Positions 1 through 6,370 of a stretch of 7,733 nt of DNA are shown here, piece by piece (the first letter of the stretch is position 1; each line of letters opens with the position of its first letter). The notes below the pieces were generated by a model, which did no database searches, was not told the DNA's origin, and was given only the letters and a program-made list of their open reading frames with translations. The stretch covers positions 1 through 7,733 of the forward strand of contig SXHM01000184.1 of assembly GCA_005773695.1 (NCBI GenBank), read 5' to 3'. A program made the translations under genes and the position numbers. The DNA comes from Bacteroidota bacterium. Lineage in GTDB: Bacteria; Bacteroidota; Bacteroidia; SXHM01.

Positions 1-342
1 ATTGAGTTGGGAAAATCATTGCCGTTGATAGCAGAAAAATACAAAACAGAAGAAAATATAATCAAAGGTTGCCAGAGCCGTGTGTGGTTGCATGCTGAAA
101 CTGATGGCGACAATATTGTATTCACTGCCGACAGCGATGCAATTATTACCAAAGGTTTAATCAGTTTATTGATTCGTGTGCTTTCACACCAAACGCCTGA
201 TGAAATTATAAATACAAATCTCAGTTTCATTGACCAGATAGGATTAAAAGAACATCTTTCGCCAACACGCTCAAACGGATTAGTTTCTATGATAAAACAA
301 ATGAAGTTGTATGCCTTGGCTTTAAAAACAAAAATGCTTTAA
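1..342 (+). CDS. sufE: Cysteine desulfuration protein SufE, 5'-truncated by window edge
   Basis: SufE accepts sulfur from the cysteine desulfurase SufS as a persulfide on its own cysteine and passes it to the SufBCD scaffold in the cytoplasm. The reading frame is open from base 1 (Ile-Glu-Leu-Gly...), so the gene begins upstream; the TTG at base 7 is not the start. The visible 113 codons align by eye with E. coli SufE from its IELG..LP segment onward, so roughly 25-30 N-terminal residues are missing. The active-site loop reads KGCQSRVW, with the sulfur-accepting Cys at bases 70-72. Other family marks are ADSDAIITKGL and the C-terminal LSPTRSNGL. It is followed after 4 bases by the DUF59 gene in the same direction. 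Other suf genes (sufBCDS) would be expected just upstream, outside the window. Nothing suggests a broken gene. Confidence 0.95.
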   Translation: MELGKSLPLIAEKYKTEENIIKGCQSRVWLHAETDGDNIVFTADSDAIITKGLISLLIRVLSHQTPDEIINTNLSFIDQIGLKEHLSPTRSNGLVSMIKQMKLYALALKTKML

Positions 343-346
343 CAGA

Positions 347-694
347 ATGGAGGCAACAGAAAAAGATAATCCAACCCCCCATACCGATAAAAAGGAACTG
401 GAAGGACGCATCATAGATATTCTGCGCACGGTATTTGACCCCGAAATTCCCGTGGATATTTATGAGTTGGGATTAATTTATGAAGTAAAAATTGATGACG
501 ATTTTGGAGTTGAGGTAATAATGACATTGACCTCTCCCTCCTGCCCTGTTGCTGAATCATTACCGATTGAAGTAGAGCAAAAAGTAAATTCTGTTCAGGG
601 TGTGCGCTCTGCAAAAATTACGTTGACATTTGAGCCGCCATGGGAAAAAGAGATGATGAGTGAGGCCGCACAATTGGAGTTAGGCTTCATGTAA
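347..694 (+). CDS. sufT: DUF59/MIP18-family Fe-S assembly protein (SufT type)
   Basis: This 115-residue protein belongs to the DUF59 (MIP18/PaaD-like) family, whose SUF-linked members help mature or deliver iron-sulfur clusters. The core begins with DPEIPVDIYELGLIY (residues 31-45), continues with TSPSCPVAE (62-70) including the conserved Cys66, and ends with TFEPPW (94-99) and a C-terminal LG segment. The first 16 or so residues are polar and probably disordered. Length fits a single-domain member. The ATG at 347 lies 4 bases after the sufE stop, and no strong Shine-Dalgarno sequence is visible, so translation probably continues from the upstream gene. The next gene starts one base after its stop. 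Family and context are clear; the exact step (carrier or targeting factor) cannot be read from the sequence, and the sufT symbol rests on family and operon position. Confidence 0.88.
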   Translation: MEATEKDNPTPHTDKKELEGRIIDILRTVFDPEIPVDIYELGLIYEVKIDDDFGVEVIMTLTSPSCPVAESLPIEVEQKVNSVQGVRSAKITLTFEPPWEKEMMSEAAQLELGFM

Positions 695-695
695 A

Positions 696-1205
696 ATGGA
701 AAACGAAATCATAAATAAAGTAGCATCAAGCGGGTTAACAGAATTTAACCTCGAGGATTTTTACCCCAAAGGTGAACGTGCTGTTTTTGATCTTAAAGAG
801 TTTTTGTGGCAGGGATTGATATTGAAAGAAAAAGAGTTTCGTGAGGCGTTGAAGAGTTTTGATTGGGTAAAATACCAAAACAAATACGTTGCGGTACTTT
901 GCTCTGCCGATGCCATTGTGCCTTCATGGGCATTTATGTTAGCTGCCGTTCATCTTGAGCCCTATGCAAAACGCATAGTGTTCGGTACTTCTGAAGCCCT
1001 TGAAAGTGTTCTTTATAATGATGCCCTTTCAAAACTGGACATTGAAAAATACCGCGGAGAAAAAATCATCATCAAAGGTTGCAGCAAATACCCAGTTCCC
1101 GAATCTGCTTATGTGGAAATTACCCGGCTGCTGCGCCCGGTAGTCAAGAGTATTATGTATGGCGAGGCGTGTTCAACCGTTCCATTGTATAAAAGCAAAG
1201 AGTAA
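696..1205 (+). CDS. DUF2480 family protein, suf-operon associated
   Basis: This 169-residue protein matches, from memory of the family, DUF2480, which is found mostly in Bacteroidota and often next to suf genes. No biochemical function is established that I know of. Recognisable segments are NLEDFYPKGERAVFDLK (18-34), CSADAIVPSWAFM (69-81), IKGCSKYPVPESAYVE (126-141) and a C-terminal VKSIMYGEACSTVPLYK (150-166). The protein has exactly three cysteines (69, 129, 159), each followed by serine and each inside one of these motifs, which suggests a metal, Fe-S or persulfide site. No signal peptide or membrane segment is visible, so it is probably cytoplasmic. The ATG is one base after the upstream stop, so it is the last gene of the operon. 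Its stop lies 5 bases from the stop of the convergent gene. A role in Fe-S assembly is inferred from position only. Confidence 0.88.
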   Translation: MENEIINKVASSGLTEFNLEDFYPKGERAVFDLKEFLWQGLILKEKEFREALKSFDWVKYQNKYVAVLCSADAIVPSWAFMLAAVHLEPYAKRIVFGTSEALESVLYNDALSKLDIEKYRGEKIIIKGCSKYPVPESAYVEITRLLRPVVKSIMYGEACSTVPLYKSKE

Positions 1206-1210
1206 TTTTC

Positions 1211-2119
1211 TTACTTAAATTTTACAATAGCCTCCACCGCAAAGTGGTCGCTTAAATCGCAAAAGTTTTTAAAGCAGGGTTGCGGAGTTAAGAAACGCCT
1301 AACGTTGCGTATTAATGTTTTAGGATTCGTTCCGTTGGGGCGGTAAAAAATAAAATCAATCAGGCGGTCATCATCTCCTCCTCTAATATCATTCAGTATA
1401 GATGCAGTAAACTTGAGCTCACCATCGGGCACATATTCTTCAACATCCAAAGTCTTCAGCATTTGATAATAATGTTCTCCTCTGTCTTTTCCCATATTGA
1501 AATCACCCGCCAGAATTTGCGGAACCCCATCTTGTTTATAGGAATCAATCAGATTGCGTATCTCTTCGTATTGAGATTGGCGCACAGGATATGGGCCACC
1601 CGCCTGAATGTGTGTGCCTAGCAGTTGAAATTTTTGTTCTTCAAATTCACCCTCAACCAGCAACGCACCTTTGTGTGCAAAGCAATCAGTAAAGCCATCG
1701 CAGTCTTTGTATTTTATCTGTTTAAGTTTTTTTATTGGTGTCTTACTCAGCATCCAAACTCCGCTGTTGGTTTTTATCCAGAATGGTCTGCGGTTGGCAG
1801 GGCCAATGCGGTACGGATACAATTTCTTTAACCCTCGTTTTAAAATTCTGCGGGCATCGCCATGAAATGCTTCCTGGAAAACAATGATGTCGTAATTTTC
1901 GGCAGGCAATATTTTTACTATTTCACGCGCGCGTTTTCTTTTTCCGGTGTGCAGTGCAAAGCGGGGAAGCATGTAAATATTCCAGCTTAGTATTTTTAAT
2001 TCTTTACCTGAGGTTTGAGCGGTTTGCGCAATTGCAGGTGTTTCGGGTATGAAAAAAAAGGCGCAGATAAAAACCAAAAACAGTTTCACGCAAAGGCGCA
2101 AAGGCGCTAAGTTTTTCAT
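1211..2119 (-). CDS. Secreted endonuclease/exonuclease/phosphatase-fold hydrolase, sphingomyelinase-like
   Basis: This 302-residue protein has the EEP (DNase I-like) metal-dependent phosphodiesterase fold. Active-site residues are all present: N47 in LSWNIYMLP, E83 in FQEAF, H170 in GTHIQAG, D206 and N208 in GDFNM, D255 in DRLIDFIF and D291-H292 in LSDHF. The central FAHKGALLV segment and the WNIYMLP form resemble secreted sphingomyelinases more than DNA-repair exonuclease III. An N-terminal signal peptide (hydrophobic about 12-24, likely cleavage after AIA near residue 31) directs export to periplasm or surface. Four cysteines after it (140, 146, 282, 287) come in two close pairs and could form disulfides. 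The ATG shares its A with the stop codon of the TonB receptor gene upstream. No other ATG occurs before the catalytic core. Codons 4-11 lie in a repeat-like sequence. The substrate (sphingolipid, other phosphodiester or nucleic acid) is not decided by the sequence. Confidence 0.88.
   Translation of the reverse strand: MKNLAPLRLCVKLFLVFICAFFFIPETPAIAQTAQTSGKELKILSWNIYMLPRFALHTGKRKRAREIVKILPAENYDIIVFQEAFHGDARRILKRGLKKLYPYRIGPANRRPFWIKTNSGVWMLSKTPIKKLKQIKYKDCDGFTDCFAHKGALLVEGEFEEQKFQLLGTHIQAGGPYPVRQSQYEEIRNLIDSYKQDGVPQILAGDFNMGKDRGEHYYQMLKTLDVEEYVPDGELKFTASILNDIRGGDDDRLIDFIFYRPNGTNPKTLIRNVRRFLTPQPCFKNFCDLSDHFAVEAIVKFK
2085..2111. repeat. Repeat-like GCAAAGGC tandem element inside a gene start
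   Basis: Two perfect tandem copies of GCAAAGGC (2090-2097 and 2098-2105) are flanked by TTCAC on the left and GCTAAG on the right. From memory, sequences of this CGCAAAGGCGCAAAG type occur as dispersed intergenic repeats in many bacterial genomes, giving telltale peptides such as APLRLCVK. Here the minus-strand reading gives exactly that peptide at residues 4-11 of the secreted phosphodiesterase, just inside its start. A further AAAGGCGCA occurs at 2057-2065. Whether this copy belongs to a genome-wide family cannot be decided from one window. Confidence 0.55.
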
Positions 2120-4398
2120 CAGAAGGTATAACGTAATTGCAGTGTATAATTTCTTGGTGGCTCAAGCACTCCTGGGCGGTTGGCATATTCAAGATTGGTT
2201 AGGTTTTTTGTTATTACCGAAACCATAAGGTGCTTTTTTATTTTTACAGATGCTCTCAGGTCCATAACCCAATCTCCATTTTTGCGTCTTTCCGTAAATT
2301 CGGCAAGTCCGTTAAAAACCAAGTAATAAACTCCGTCTATTTTGTCAGGGAAACTGTTGTAATAGGTACTTGCACCAATTGAAAAAGACTTATAATCTAA
2401 CTGCAAATCGAAACGTACAATATGTTTATTGCGCAGTTGCATAACTTTAGCTGTATCGGATGGTTCTATTTTTCCATAGTATTTAAACATATTTGAGAGA
2501 TAGGTTCCTGCGTTTCTCTGGTTAGAATCGCCATCAAGATTTCCGGGATAAGAATAGGTATAGCCTCCAAATGCTGTAACACCTATCGGACCTATTTTAC
2601 CTTTTCCGATTAAAGAAACTTCGTATCCTGCCACCCTGCTGTTTTGAATATTTCGGGGGCGAAGACCAACTCCGCTTGAATTAATCTGAAATCTATATTC
2701 CACCTGATTGGTAAATTCCATCCAAAAAAGAGAAAGGTCAAAATAGCCCATCCAGTTACTCACTTTAATACCTTGCTTAAGGCCTACTTCTGCGCTCCAT
2801 CCTGTTTCGGCTTTTAAATCAGGATTTGGAATTATATTTATCCCTCCTGCAAATTCGGCAGCTATAAATCGTTCACCAACGCTGGGCAAACGATAAGCTT
2901 GTCCCCACGAAGCCCGGATATTAGTTGCTTTGCCTGCCTCCCAGTTAAGCCCTGTTCTAAAAACAGGTTTAGTTGCCTCAACAAGCGTATCTACCGCTGT
3001 AACTTCATAGCGCGCTCCGCCAACCAGAGTAAGGGTTGGTATTGGCTTATACTCTAACTGACTATATACAGCTGCAGCCCATGTGGTTCTTAGCCCTGGG
3101 AATAAATTACTCGTACTAAATCCATAGGACCCCATCAATCCGCTTGTAATAAAAACTTTGCTTTTAACATTGCTTTGAAATTGATACTCGCCAGATAAAA
3201 GATTTGAATTAGCATTGGGGTCATCTCCGTTTCCTTTTCGAAATACATTGAACCAACGACCCCGAACTATATGGCGATTATTTTTTTTATCAAAATGTGT
3301 AAAATGCGGATCAACCATAGCCAGAGTATATTGGTCATTTGAGCCATCCAACTTGTATAATGAACTATCGTTAAGATCAATAGGAAGGAAAAAACGTGTA
3401 CTGTTTTCATTCATGAAATTTACGTTTACTCCAAAACTTGTGCGCTTGGTTTTGGGGTCTGTATATTTAGTTTTAAAACTTATTCTTGCTCTTCTTTCAT
3501 CAGCATTTTGAAGGTAATTGAAGTTGTAGTTGACATTTGCACCTGCTACAAAATCAAGGTTGCCAAATCGTTGACGATGATTAAAAGAGCCGCCCCAAAA
3601 CCAAGGGGTTCTGTTTTTATTCCACCAGATTAATTGTTTGCGTTTGGGGTTATCATATATACCCGAAAAAACATTAATCTCTGTTTCAGGTAATTCTTTT
3701 GCCCAGCCGGTTTGTACATTAATAACACCGTTCAACGCAGAAGAACCGTATAATACCGATGATGCTCCTTTAATAACCTCAACCTGTTGCGCATTTTCAA
3801 TTGGAACAAATTTCCATTTGCCATCACCCAAATCACCTGACATTGCTCCCTGGTTATCAATTAATATGGCAACACGGCTTCCCACTCCATAAGAAAAACC
3901 GCTTCCTCCGCGAATACTAACCTGCCCATCCTGTATCTGTACACCCGGTGTTTTATATACAATTTCACTTAACTCACGGGCATTAGTATTTTTAATAAGG
4001 GCAGGCGAAATGACATCCATTGTTACTGTTTCCTGACTCAGGTTTTTCTCATACTGACTTACGGTAACGGTAGAAATCTGCAACACCTTTGCATCTGTTT
4101 TCAGTTGAACATCCAGCACAAGGTCTTTCCCTTTTTCAAGAGTTATTTCTTTTGTTTTGGTTTTATAACCTATAAAACTGAATGTTAAGGTATGCTTGCC
4201 TTCAACAGCCGTCAAAGAATATTTGCCTTTTAAATCAGTAACTGTTCCTTTCTTGTCCTCAAGAACAACATTTACTCCCGGAAGCGTTTCGTCATTAGCT
4301 ACATCACTTACTTTTCCTCTGATAATTATATCTTGCGCAAAAGATGTGATGGTAAAAAAACAATGTGCAAAAACTAAACTAAGTAAAAATTTTTTCAT
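2119..4398 (-). CDS. TonB-dependent outer-membrane receptor with N-terminal regulatory-like domain
   Basis: This 759-residue protein is an outer-membrane active transporter powered by TonB-ExbBD. Domains in order: a signal peptide (MKKFLLSL..., cleavage near SFA-QD at about 21-22); a carboxypeptidase-regulatory-like beta-sandwich (about 24-102, with GKVSDVANDETLPGVNVVL and FIGY); a possible TonB box STVTVS just after it; a plug domain (about 116-230, with TPGVQIQDGQVSIRG, VEVIKGASSVLYGSSALNGVINV); and a 22-strand-type barrel to the C terminus, which ends in the aromatic YTF expected for outer-membrane insertion. I start it at the ATG at 4396-4398; the in-frame TTG two codons upstream is less likely. 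No SusD-type lipoprotein gene follows, so it is not a standard polysaccharide utilisation pair. The barrel resembles colicin/siderophore/cobalamin-type receptors in length, but the ligand is unknown. The downstream hydrolase gene overlaps it by one base. Confidence 0.93.
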   Translation of the reverse strand: MKKFLLSLVFAHCFFTITSFAQDIIIRGKVSDVANDETLPGVNVVLEDKKGTVTDLKGKYSLTAVEGKHTLTFSFIGYKTKTKEITLEKGKDLVLDVQLKTDAKVLQISTVTVSQYEKNLSQETVTMDVISPALIKNTNARELSEIVYKTPGVQIQDGQVSIRGGSGFSYGVGSRVAILIDNQGAMSGDLGDGKWKFVPIENAQQVEVIKGASSVLYGSSALNGVINVQTGWAKELPETEINVFSGIYDNPKRKQLIWWNKNRTPWFWGGSFNHRQRFGNLDFVAGANVNYNFNYLQNADERRARISFKTKYTDPKTKRTSFGVNVNFMNENSTRFFLPIDLNDSSLYKLDGSNDQYTLAMVDPHFTHFDKKNNRHIVRGRWFNVFRKGNGDDPNANSNLLSGEYQFQSNVKSKVFITSGLMGSYGFSTSNLFPGLRTTWAAAVYSQLEYKPIPTLTLVGGARYEVTAVDTLVEATKPVFRTGLNWEAGKATNIRASWGQAYRLPSVGERFIAAEFAGGINIIPNPDLKAETGWSAEVGLKQGIKVSNWMGYFDLSLFWMEFTNQVEYRFQINSSGVGLRPRNIQNSRVAGYEVSLIGKGKIGPIGVTAFGGYTYSYPGNLDGDSNQRNAGTYLSNMFKYYGKIEPSDTAKVMQLRNKHIVRFDLQLDYKSFSIGASTYYNSFPDKIDGVYYLVFNGLAEFTERRKNGDWVMDLRASVKIKKHLMVSVITKNLTNLEYANRPGVLEPPRNYTLQLRYTF

Positions 4399-4423
4399 AA
4401 GCAAGCGTGGGTTTTAAGAATGC

Positions 4424-4431
4424 CGAATATA
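4424..4431 (-). promoter_or_regulatory. Possible -7 promoter element of the TonB receptor gene
   Basis: Read on the minus strand this is TATATTCG, seven of eight matches to the Bacteroidota -7 consensus TAnnTTTG, 25 bases before the receptor ATG. No convincing -33 TTTG is present at the expected distance, so the call is weak. The whole 89-base gap (4399-4487) is AT-rich and also holds an imperfect palindrome at 4462-4475. I see no stem-loop terminator for the upstream transporter gene. Confidence 0.3.
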
Positions 4432-4461
4432 AAGGAATAAAATAAAAGGATTTGCAGCTTG

Positions 4462-4475
4462 CGAAAAATTTATCG
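4462..4475. promoter_or_regulatory. Imperfect AT-rich palindrome upstream of the receptor gene
   Basis: CGAAAAATTTATCG pairs with its own reverse complement at 12 of 14 positions (one mismatched pair). It lies 64 bases upstream of the TonB receptor ATG and 12 bases past the stop of the transporter gene. It could be an operator for the receptor gene, but it does not match a Fur box I recognise, and in AT-rich DNA such a site can arise by chance. Confidence 0.2.
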
Positions 4476-4487
4476 GAATGGTAACAC

Positions 4488-5219
4488 TTAGCCTTGAACA
4501 AAAAGTTTTGTAAGCGTTGCAAGCCCTACGAACAAAATAAGCACCAACACAATGTTTTTAAACTGCGCTTCCGATATTTTTTCTAATATTTTTTTACCAA
4601 TGTAACTCCCTGCAAAACCTATTACAAACAATGCAGCTATCAAATATAAATCGTGAAAATGAACATAGCCATTGAATATATAAACCACTGTTCGGCTGGC
4701 ATCTATTGCCAAATCAATAATTGCCGATGTGGCAATAAATGCATCTTTCGGCAAACTGAATGCTGCCAATGCAAGCCCGCGAATAGCCCCTCCGGTTCCG
4801 AGTAAACCAGCTACAACACCTGATAATGCCCCGCTTCCTAATGAGGTGGTAAGCGTAGGTTTCAGAGCAAGATTTTTAAAAACCAGCAAAACAGAACTAA
4901 GCGTTACCAAAAAAATTCCGAGCGAAAATTGAAGTGCTCTTCCATCAATAAATTTACTCAGATAAGCTCCTGCTATTACAAAAATCACGGCAGGAATTCC
5001 CATGCGCAACACCAGATTTTTGTCTACTCCTTTTCGGAACAATACAATTTTTGAAATATTACTTGACAAATGAAAAAGTGCTGTAATTCCTAACACCGAG
5101 TGAAAATCAAGGAAAAAACCTGCAATTGGAACAAAAAACAAAGAGGAACCAAAACCTCCAACCGTACCCAATATTTCGGCAAGCAACGATAGAAAAAGAA
5201 AAAGAGCTATGCCTTTCAA
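4488..5219 (-). CDS. TauE/SafE-family membrane transporter
   Basis: This 243-residue integral inner-membrane protein belongs to the TauE/SafE (DUF81) family, whose characterised members export sulfite, sulfoacetate or related organic anions. It is almost wholly hydrophobic, with about eight membrane segments (roughly 2-35 containing two, 41-61, 73-88, 97-115, 127-152, 160-182, 189-207 and 222-241). The two internal halves each carry the family glycine motif: GTVGGFGSSLFFVP (18-31) and AGLLGTGGAIRGLAL (137-151); the second lacks the usual proline. Length is normal for the family. The start is not ATG: TTG at 5217-5219, followed by Lys-Gly, fits best; a CTG is one codon upstream, an in-frame TGA lies further up, and the first ATG is codon 73, far inside. 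It precedes the TonB receptor on the same strand by 89 bases. Substrate is unknown. Confidence 0.9.
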   Translation of the reverse strand: MKGIALFLFLSLLAEILGTVGGFGSSLFFVPIAGFFLDFHSVLGITALFHLSSNISKIVLFRKGVDKNLVLRMGIPAVIFVIAGAYLSKFIDGRALQFSLGIFLVTLSSVLLVFKNLALKPTLTTSLGSGALSGVVAGLLGTGGAIRGLALAAFSLPKDAFIATSAIIDLAIDASRTVVYIFNGYVHFHDLYLIAALFVIGFAGSYIGKKILEKISEAQFKNIVLVLILFVGLATLTKLFVQG

Positions 5220-5268
5220 CAGAAATGAATTAAGGTTTCAAATATGGGGCTTTTGTTCATATATTTTC

Positions 5269-5276
5269 TATGTTTG
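5269..5276 (+). promoter_or_regulatory. Possible -7 promoter element of the beta-propeller gene
   Basis: TATGTTTG is a full match to the Bacteroidota -7 consensus TAnnTTTG and lies 17 bases before the ATG at 5294. A TTTG at 5252-5255 is the only -33 candidate, but the 13-base spacer is shorter than the usual spacing. The 74-base divergent gap (5220-5293) also holds two copies of TTTCAAAT (5236-5243 and 5279-5286). The leader would be very short, with little room for a ribosome binding site. Confidence 0.4.
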
Positions 5277-5293
5277 CATTTCAAATCTAAGCC

Positions 5294-6370
5294 ATGCAAA
5301 AACTTTTTACCTTTATTCTGCTTTTCATTTCGCATATCGCAACATCTTTAGCGCAAAGCTATAGTGCTCCCGAAAGTGTGGAATACGATGCCGCCAACAA
5401 TCGCTACCTGGTTGCCTGTAACGGAAGCACTAACAGCATTCAACAAGTTGTTCCGGGAAACGCACCAACGCTTTTCACCTCCAATGTAACCGGTCCATAC
5501 GGCATAGAAATTCTCGGCAGCAAACTTTGGGTTTGTGATGGCGGTAGAATAAAAAGCTATAACCTCAGTAATGCTGCGTTGGTGGATAACATTAATCTGA
5601 ACGCAACATTCCTAAACGGCATCACCAGCGATGGCGATCACTTTCTGTTTGTAAGCGATTTCAGCGCAAAAAAGATTTACCGTGTAAACACCAACACGGG
5701 CGCATTCTACACTATGGTTGCAAACACCGTTACTTCACCCAACGGCATGTGGTATGACGGAGCAAACAACCGTGTGCTCTTTGTTAACTGGGGTAGTAAT
5801 GCACCTGTAAAAGCTATCAGTCTTGCAGATTCTGCTGTTACAAACGTAGTAACCACAACGCAAACAAACTGTGATGGAATTGGCCGCGATGCTGCCGGAA
5901 ACTATTTCATATCATCATGGAATCCGCAAGCGGTTTATAAATACAACAGCAATTTTGGCTCACCAACTTCTGTTGTTTCGTCAGGCATATCTAACCCTGC
6001 CGATATATGTTACAACACAACTAATGATACGATTGCTGTTCCTAATTCAAATAATAACACCGTTACTTTTCATTACGTAGGAACAACTGTTTCAGTTGAA
6101 GAGGGAGATATTCGTGAAGTAAAAATTTTTCCAAATCCAACAGACGAGAGTACGGTTATTCAATATTCACTTTCATCGCCCTCAAAAGTTCATCTCATGG
6201 TTTATAATCTGAATGGTTCAATGAGTAAAATTTTAGTGAATGAAATGCAGTCAGCAGGAGATCATTTAGTTCCTTTCAATACCTCCGGTCTTGCTATCGG
6301 ACAGTACTATTATTTACTGCAAAAAGAGAATAAAATTTACAGAGGTAATCTTATAATTTCCTCGCGATAA
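5294..6370 (+). CDS. Secreted beta-propeller protein with T9SS C-terminal sorting domain
   Basis: This 358-residue protein has a signal peptide (1-20, cleavage near SLA-QS), a beta-propeller of NHL/SMP-30 type, and a type A sorting domain of the type IX secretion system. I count six blade repeats, each opening with a short motif of the form PxGIxxD: near residues 25 (APESVEYD), 68 (PYGIEILG), 107 (LNGITSDG), 149 (PNGMWYDG), 193 (CDGIGRDA) and 235 (PADICYNT), spaced 39-44 residues. The sorting domain runs from about 274 to the end, with IFPNP, VYNLNG, SAGDH and LAIGQYYYLL. The protein should therefore cross the inner membrane by Sec and the outer membrane by T9SS, ending on the cell surface or outside. 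Ligand or enzymatic activity is unknown; a lactonase role is possible but I see no catalytic proof. The sorting-domain part is clearly more AT-rich than the propeller. Its stop abuts the stop of the next gene. Confidence 0.9.
   Translation: MQKLFTFILLFISHIATSLAQSYSAPESVEYDAANNRYLVACNGSTNSIQQVVPGNAPTLFTSNVTGPYGIEILGSKLWVCDGGRIKSYNLSNAALVDNINLNATFLNGITSDGDHFLFVSDFSAKKIYRVNTNTGAFYTMVANTVTSPNGMWYDGANNRVLFVNWGSNAPVKAISLADSAVTNVVTTTQTNCDGIGRDAAGNYFISSWNPQAVYKYNSNFGSPTSVVSSGISNPADICYNTTNDTIAVPNSNNNTVTFHYVGTTVSVEEGDIREVKIFPNPTDESTVIQYSLSSPSKVHLMVYNLNGSMSKILVNEMQSAGDHLVPFNTSGLAIGQYYYLLQKENKIYRGNLIISSR

Noticed and set aside
1203..1235. Bidirectional terminator between the suf operon and the hydrolase gene
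   Set aside because: The junction is T-rich but I could not find a GC-containing stem.
2004..2192. Minus-strand 62-codon frame across the receptor/hydrolase junction
   Set aside because: It overlaps two well-supported genes, has no family resemblance, and its SAFAPLRE peptide is only the repeat-like sequence read in another frame.
2119..4404. TTG at 4402-4404 as the start of the TonB receptor
   Set aside because: The ATG two codons downstream begins a standard signal peptide (MKKFLL), so the longer form is unnecessary.
4401..4462. GCAAGC (4401-4406) and GCTTGC (4457-4462) as a stem-loop or terminator
   Set aside because: Only six base pairs with a 50-base loop and no following T tract in either direction.
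5236..5286. Two copies of TTTCAAAT in the divergent gap as a paired operator
   Set aside because: The match is eight bases in AT-rich DNA, does not extend beyond that, and one copy overlaps the likely transcription start; chance is a sufficient explanation.
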